Origin: Odobenus rosmarus divergens
Taxonomy: Eukaryota > Chordata > Mammalia > Carnivora > Odobenidae
NCBI RefSeq assembly: GCF_000321225.1
Contig: NW_004450323.1
Location: forward strand, 295,756 to 359,755
Reading direction: 5' to 3'
Length of the DNA: 64,000 nt
Both the position numbers and the translations under genes were made by a program. Each line of letters opens with the position of its first letter. The first letter of the stretch is position 1. Below are positions 58,206-64,000 of the stretch, in pieces. The notes beneath the pieces are model-generated. The model saw nothing but the letters and a program-made list of their open reading frames with translations. It was not told the origin of the DNA and made no database searches.

Positions 58206-59073
58206 TTCCTCCTGGGTTTCTGAAGAAATTAGTATCAAATTACTATCCCAAATCAAGGAATCCTGTAAAGCTCTAAAATCATCTAGATACCATCATATAT
58301 TATTGGGAAATGCTATGAATGCTTATATGTCTAAACATCTCATCTGGCTGAAATAAAAAGTAAAAATAAAAGGTAAACAAGAAAACATTAAGGTTATGTA
58401 TATTGCTAGAATTTAATCACAAACCCAGAGTCCATATGAAATGTCTAGGAAAAAGTGAGCGCAAGACTTTCAAGTATGTTGGATGTTCTACGGACTTGAA
58501 AACTAGGTTCGGTATTAAATGTTCCTTAAGTCTACCCACATTACTATTATCTTAATTCTTTTCTTGAATTAGAGCAGCAGATTTTCTGGTGTCTTCATGT
58601 ATGGACTGAGGTAGAATCTTATTTGTATTTTTCCTTTTATTAAACTGGGAAGGAGTAGCTCAAATTTTACTTAAAAAAATGGGGGAAGATTCCTTTCTTT
58701 TTTTTCTCTCTTTTAGATTGAACCCTCACTATTTCTAAATTGTAACTTGTTTTTGCTCCAGGATTTCACAGAATGTTATCTCGTAATGGCTATTCAGACT
58801 AATTTTTTTCAACTCATTTGTACATAATAGGAAAATAACTAATAGTTTTTGCCTCAAAGCACTTTATAAGTAATTTTATTTTCTTTCGCTAGGGAGCATA
58901 TTATGAGGATTTAATGCATCAAGATATAATGTTATCTCTTTTGACTGTTTTGATACCGTCATCTGTTCTGAGAATTTGTGTTAGGAATAGTGGTCACCAC
59001 GAACTTTGCTTTCAAAAATGCTTTTGGACTTTCTTCATCAAACCAAAGTATTGTGCTTGCCTGTATTCAGAGC
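58206..59073. other. Intron, nothing recognised
   Basis: AT-rich, with no named feature. Confidence 0.4.
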
Positions 59074-59090
59074 TAAAATCCATCAAATTT

Positions 59091-59292
59091 GGGCACCTGG
59101 GTGGCTCAGTTGGTTAAGCCTCTGCCTTCAGCTCAGATCGTGATCCCGGGGTCCTGGGATTGAGCCTGGCATCGGGCTCCCTGCTCAGCAGGGAGCAGGA
59201 GGCCTGCTTCTCCCTCTCCCTGCCGCTCCCCCTGCTTGTACTTTTTCTCTCTTTCTGTCAAATAAATAAATAAAATCTTTAAAAAATAAAAA
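59091..59292 (+). mobile_element. Young carnivore SINE
   Basis: Head GGGCACCTGGGTGGCTCAGT, 'cctctgccttcagctcagatcgtgatcccggggtcctggg', a CT-rich body, tail CAAATAAATAAATAAAATC. TAAAATCCATCAAATTT is exact at 59074-59090 and 59293-59309. Confidence 0.97.
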
Positions 59293-59639
59293 TAAAATCC
59301 ATCAAATTTTACAAAACATCAAGCTTGTGTTTGCTGAAAACACAAGCAAGTATGTTTTCAAAGATGGATCAACAAAATAAATTTGTTTTTAGTTCCTCTT
59401 CATAGGTGACTCTTCCTAAAAGAAGATTTGTTTGTGGTCGGTTGGAGCTGAGTAGGGGGGCCACTTTGAAGTTTAATCAGGGATTATTTGATCATCTTTT
59501 GCAACAAAGTGCGGTGGTTTGTTTAGTGTTCAGTGGATGGCACCCTAATTGTAGTAAAGGAATTTAGTTCTTCCTGCCTAAACTTGATTTGAACCCAAAG
59601 AATGGCTTCCAATGAATGATCATGTGTACATGCGCACAC

Positions 59640-60080
59640 ACACAGATATAAAATGTTTCCCAACAAGGAAGATTCCCTGTTCTTCTTCCAGTAAAAGTGT
59701 TAGTCCATCAGTGCTATTCATGAAATATGTGTTTCTCCTCACAGACATTTGTGAGGATTGCACTTCTTCTTCCCCTTGTGGCTGGTGAGCCATATGAATA
59801 GTTCTGGCCAATGACTTGTGCCCAGAACTGATATGAGCAGAACAAAAAGAAGATTTAATTGCACCTGTGAGTGCTCCCCCTCCAGAGTGTACTTGCCTCC
59901 GGCACAGTGACTATAGGAGATCATGGTGCATCGTCAGCCTGGGTCCCTGACTAATACCAGTGACATGTAGGCAGTTAGCCTGAATGAGAGATTAACCTTT
60001 GTTCTTTAAGCCACTAAAATTAAGGAGGGAGCTGTTTGCTAGAGATTATAACCTCTTCTATTTTGACTAATCTGGTAAAA
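59640..60080 (+). repeat. Probable MaLR (MLT1-like) LTR relic
   Basis: 'ggctggtgagccatatgaatagttctggccaatgac', 'cctgggtccctgactaatacc' and 'ctttaagccactaaaattaagg' resemble an old MaLR-type LTR. The assignment is tentative. Confidence 0.45.
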
Positions 60081-62138
60081 TATAAACATTGCTCTAATTC
60101 AAGGAAAGAGTCATAATAATAATTTGGAGGATTAAAATTTTATGTCTCGTGCTCATATTTGTTGAATTTTATATTAGTTTCCAAATCTCTGATGGACTTA
60201 GGTATATTGTCTGAATTTATAATATTTAAGATACTATGTTATCTGTTTTTATATTATTTAAGATTCACTAGTGGTTTTATTAGAACAGAAGCATCAAAGT
60301 AACAGTTGAAGCAACCTGCTTTTTAAGGAGACTATAGATGGGTTTTAAATTGTACAGAGACCAGATAGTCCTGTTTCTGTAAAAAAGCAATCTCTGCCCT
60401 CATTCAGGATTGGGTCCAGTGCTTTTGAATCTGTTCTATATGTAAACTTTCTAGAAGAAAGAATCTTGAACTGATGTTGAGTTTCATAAGACTAATGCCT
60501 AACACCAAAGTAATCACAAATATAAAAGAGCAAATATCCTTACATTTTTGAAATTTAGTAGGTTGAACTATATGAAATTATTGACATTCAACCATTTTGA
60601 CCTTAAGAATCACAATTCCATATGGTTTAACCTATTAGTCTAAGGAACTGGATTTACAAACCTGTTTCTACAAATATTATAATTTTCATATTCTAATCTG
60701 TACATTGGATTATGACCTACACATTAGGCAAAATCATATTTGGCTAAACATTGCTTTATTCAGTACTTGGCTAAAACTTGTCAAAATTCCATTCAATTAT
60801 GTACAAACTGTAGACTGATTATCTCAACTTGAAGACAGACCAGTTGGTTGTGCTTGCATGTTCCACACGCCTGTCCTTATTACACTTGTCAGTGGTCACT
60901 CCAGACTGTAGTTCTGGATTTCCCTGTTCTTGCCTTATCTGGGCATGTCATAACTGCTGAAGCTCTCTCTGGGGCCACTTCAAGCCAATCAGGAATAGAG
61001 ATTCCTCACTTTATTCCTCATAATACAGTTAATGGAGGCTGAGACAGTCTATAGCTTTGTGGAGGCTTGAGGATAACCTAAGGGAATTACAGGGCAGAAG
61101 GGGACAACTTGATACTAGGTGATCAAAGCAAATTGCTCCTAGAGTCCACTGGTCATCTTCTCAAAATTTCCTGCCTCAGCCATTTCACTCCTCAACCTCT
61201 GGCTTGGTGGCATATTGTAGGGGTCTGTTTGTCACTCTAGATGGGTTTATTCTGTTGGGTGTTCCCTCTCCTGAGTGCAGAGACCAAACCAGCAGAAAAC
61301 CAGTTGATGTGATAATAATATATCCAATATATAAAAAATATACAACATATGCAAATATATTCTCCCCTAAATGAAGATATTCATTTAAATTATTAAACAT
61401 CATATTGGATTGGTCTAAAGCAACTCCATTTGGACTGCTTCCTCTGGTAAGGTTGTTCTAAGAACTGGGGATAGGTACTTGACTTACATGTCTATGATTA
61501 AGCAAACAAAACAAACACACACACAAAAACATGCTCTCCAAAGTAGTCACTTTCATAATGAGGTGGATGCAACTTACAAGGATAAACTCTAGCTCCAGAA
61601 TATCAGGTTGCTTATGATCCCTGAAATGTCAGTTTTTTTCATCTTTAGAATTAAAAAAAAAAAAAAGAGAAAGAAAAAGCTTCTTACATCTTATACTAAA
61701 TATCCCTCCTACACATGGTTGTTCATCATTGCTCTGGCAATGACTTTCATAATTTCTCTATACCAACAAGCACTTAGTTATCTGTTGAAGAAAATGTTTG
61801 TATGAAATATTGCCCTAAAGCTGGTAGAAAATCAATCATATTGGGAAATCTTACTATACAAAGGAATTTATTTCCTAAGCTGGAAGCTGTGTATATAAAC
61901 ATGTTATTCTTCATGGAATTTCTCACAAATGCCAAGGTTTGTAATGTATTGGTGGTCCCTTCAGTATCCTGGTACCTATCTGTGAGAAGCTAAGACATTT
62001 ATTTTAGTGCTATCTGGTGCTATTTTTATGCTATCTGGTGACATATACATAAAAGTCTTTGCAATGACCATTCCCTCCATCAGGAACGCTCTTTGCTTTT
62101 TTCCAGGATTATCTATCAGGCTCACTTAATGATATTTT
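60081..62138. other. Intron, nothing recognised
   Basis: No exon, RNA or named repeat. An A-run with GA (about 61651-61678) is the only simple sequence. Confidence 0.4.
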
Positions 62139-62149
62139 CAAGTCTTTTT

Positions 62150-62354
62150 TTTTTTTTTGAAGATTTTATTTATTTGAGAAAGAGTGCGTGCATGCGCACA
62201 CATGACCACAAGCAAGGGGAGGGACAGAGGAAGAGGGAGAGAGACTCCTCAAGCAGACTCCTCACTGAGCTTGGTGCCTGACGCAGGGCCCGATCCCAAG
62301 ACCCTGAGATCGCAAACTGAGCCAAAGCTGGAAGTTTAACTGACTAGGCACCCC
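62150..62354 (-). mobile_element. Carnivore tRNA-derived SINE
   Basis: T-run, 'gaagattttatttatttgagaaagagtgcgtgc', a GA-rich body, 'cagggcccgatcccaagaccctgagatcgc', 'gactaggcacccc'. CAAGTCTTTTTT before (62139) and after (62354) is its target duplication. Confidence 0.92.
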
Positions 62355-62366
62355 AAGTCTTTTTTT

Positions 62367-62422
62367 TTCTAATTAGTCACCATACAATACATCATTAGTT
62401 TTTGATGTGGTGATCCACAATC
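62367..62422 (-). mobile_element. Very short L1 3' end at the same target site
   Basis: 'taattagtcaccatacaatacatcattagtttttgatgtgg' is the terminal 3' end of the carnivore L1 (compare 63908-64000), about 55 bp, followed by a third copy of CCAAGTCTTTTTTT at 62422. Confidence 0.85.
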
Positions 62423-62849
62423 CAAGTCTTTTTTTAAAAAAATAACTTCAGTGTTTAATCATGAAAACAATTTGCCATTCCGAAAACAACTTTAGGGGAG
62501 AAAAATCTTCCCCATTAAATAAACTAATCAAAATTGCAAATATTATAGCTTAATGGTCCCTGCAAGACTGCCCCTCTATTCAGGATCTTTCCTGTACCAT
62601 CACATATTGAAAAGAAAGCAGTATTAAAACAGTAATGCTTGATAATTTCATTTAACATAAGAATTTGTTGAATGATTTTTTTTTCATCTTTGGTTTTAGT
62701 GGTCTTTCTCCTTTGACACATTAAAAGTGCTGCGGCAGAAACCAGTATTTGGGAGAGAACATTCACCTTTTTATCACGTACCATTTTGAGACCTGCACCT
62801 TGACCATCCTTTTTAAAGTTGAAACTCCTCTACCCCCAGCATCTTGATT

Positions 62850-63065
62850 CTCCTTGCCTTGCTGTATTTTTTCATCATATTTACCAACTTCTAACATTCT
62901 GTGTGATGTACTCATTGATTAGATTTCATTGTTTATTGCCTGATTCTCATTGTAGAAGGTCTTGTTCATAAGAAAAGGAATTTTTTTGATTTTACTTCAT
63001 CAGAATCAGGTAAAACAATCCTTGGCATATAATAGACACTCAATAAATGCGTATCTTGTATTTCT
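62850..63065 (+). repeat. L2 3' relic
   Basis: 'ttagatttcattgtttattgcctgattctcattgtagaaggtc' and 'cttggcatataatagacactcaataaatg' follow the forward L2 3' end. Confidence 0.6.
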
Positions 63066-63904
63066 TCAGTGATAAAAGAGCAACAGGCTAGTTTTTCCTC
63101 CCTGGCAAGTCAGAAATGCTATTTTAATTTAGTTCATTTTTCATTAGTTCATTTAGTTCATTTTTTTACATTTTCAGTAGAACCAAAGAATACTTATTTT
63201 GGTTACTTTTACTCATTCTATTGTTGCTTACAGATATAAATAAATTATAATTAATATTTAAAGAATGGACTAATTTCATGATTAAATAGCTTGACATATG
63301 AGATATGAAACTATTGAGCTAAAACTATTCGTATTTCAATTTTAAAAACTTGAGCAATTACTATAACATATCTTACTTTGTAAGACATAGTACAAAGTAC
63401 AAAGTTTGATACCATCAAGCTAGAAGCTAGTTCAAAAGATATCTTTATTCTAGCTGCAATCAAATGTCAGTAAAATGTCATTTTTATTCCTGATGTGATG
63501 GTTTTATGACAGGAAGCTTCTTGGCAATTTTAATACCTTTATTATTGTTTGTTTTGTTTTATTTTAAAATAATTGGCCCTTATTTTTCCCTGTGGCTACC
63601 TTTGAGAGTACCCTCTACTCCCACCCCTGCCCATGTGAAATATTGCTTATAGGCAGTTGATTTTATTTTAAGCATCAGGAAATTTTTCCAGAAGACTTTA
63701 ATACTTTCAAATTTTCTAGGCTATGTAAAATTGCAAATTTGCTGATTTGAAGGTCATTTATTTTATTTGAAAAGTGAAATATATGCATGAGTAAAGAAAA
63801 ATGCAGGTAAGAAAGGAGATTTGTGCATAACTGGCCTATGTCTAGAGAACAATACACGTAATAATAGTACTGGATAAAGTGAAGAGAGTGCTTAGAGAAA
63901 TTGG
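63066..63904. other. Intron, nothing recognised
   Basis: AT-rich. TAGTTCATTT is repeated three times near 63130-63162. Confidence 0.4.
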
Positions 63905-63907
63905 GTT

Positions 63908-64000
63908 TTTTTCATTATGTTATGTTAATCACCATACATTACATCATTAGTTTTTGATGTAGTGTTCCATGATTCATTGTTTGCGTATAACACCCAGTGC
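63908..64000 (-). mobile_element. Carnivore L1 3' end, continues past the window
   Basis: 'tttttcattatgttatgttaatcaccatacattacatcattag' to 'cgtataacacccagtgc' is identical in order to the L1 at 14803-14880. The element is cut by the window edge. Confidence 0.93.

Larger units (their letters stand above)
50403..64000 (+). other. KCNK2: KCNK2 intron after the M4 exon, 5' part
   Basis: The donor GTAAGA opens an intron whose acceptor is not in the window. I saw no sequence matching the final TREK-1 exon up to the right edge. The interval holds SINEs, L1, L2, MIR and LTR relics. Confidence 0.85.

Noticed and set aside
50403..64000. Final KCNK2 coding exon
   Set aside because: I looked for a sequence encoding VGEFRAHAAEW after an AG acceptor and did not find it. 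It is presumably beyond the window.
1..64000. CRISPR arrays, operons, bacterial or phage genes
   Set aside because: Intron-exon structure, SINEs and L1s show vertebrate nuclear DNA. The direct repeats found are target-site duplications, tandem duplications or microsatellites.

Overview
The window is nuclear DNA from a mammal of the order Carnivora, most likely a caniform. This rests on more than a dozen tRNA-derived SINEs of the carnivore SINEC type (head reading close to GGGCGCCTGGGTGGCTCAGT, a CT-rich body and an AAATAAATAAAATCTTT tail) and on several copies of a carnivore L1 3' end. Some of these insertions still have perfect target-site duplications (TSDs). The species cannot be named from the sequence alone.

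The only host gene I can support is KCNK2, which encodes TREK-1, a two-pore-domain K+ channel. It lies on the + strand. Three consecutive internal coding exons are present at 29212-29372, 31680-31866 and 50263-50402. They are in frame across all junctions and have canonical AG/GT sites. Together they encode the end of pore loop 1, M2, the M2-M3 linker, M3, pore loop 2, M4 and the start of the regulatory C-terminus. The exons before (M1/cap/start of pore 1) and after (rest of the cytosolic tail) are outside the window. Everything else is intron: more than 29 kb upstream, 2.3 kb, 18.4 kb, and more than 13.6 kb downstream.

The introns are filled with retroelements. At 1-29 kb there are old L1, L2, MIR and hAT relics, younger L1 3' fragments (2865-3650, 8943-9300), a twin-primed L1 with an inverted 5' half (14791-16047), an L1 holding a 685-N assembly gap (21063-22870), several SINEs, and a 38-nt retrocopied 5' half of tRNA-Val (12010-12047). 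At 31.9-50.3 kb there are SINEs, a sense-oriented solo LTR (36298-36952), and a class I endogenous retrovirus in antisense orientation (39489-45895). This provirus has both LTRs, a tRNA-Phe primer-binding site, a broken gag start and a residual env transmembrane end. At 50.4-64 kb there are SINEs, L1 ends, MIR/L2 relics, LTR fragments and a further L1 entering from the right edge.

No operon, CRISPR array, intact RNA gene or novel multi-gene system is present. The points most worth a second look are the tRNA-half insertion, the structured provirus inside KCNK2, the overlapping flanks of the assembly gap, the three-copy target site near 62.1-62.4 kb, and an unexplained GC-richer block at 54.8-55.2 kb.
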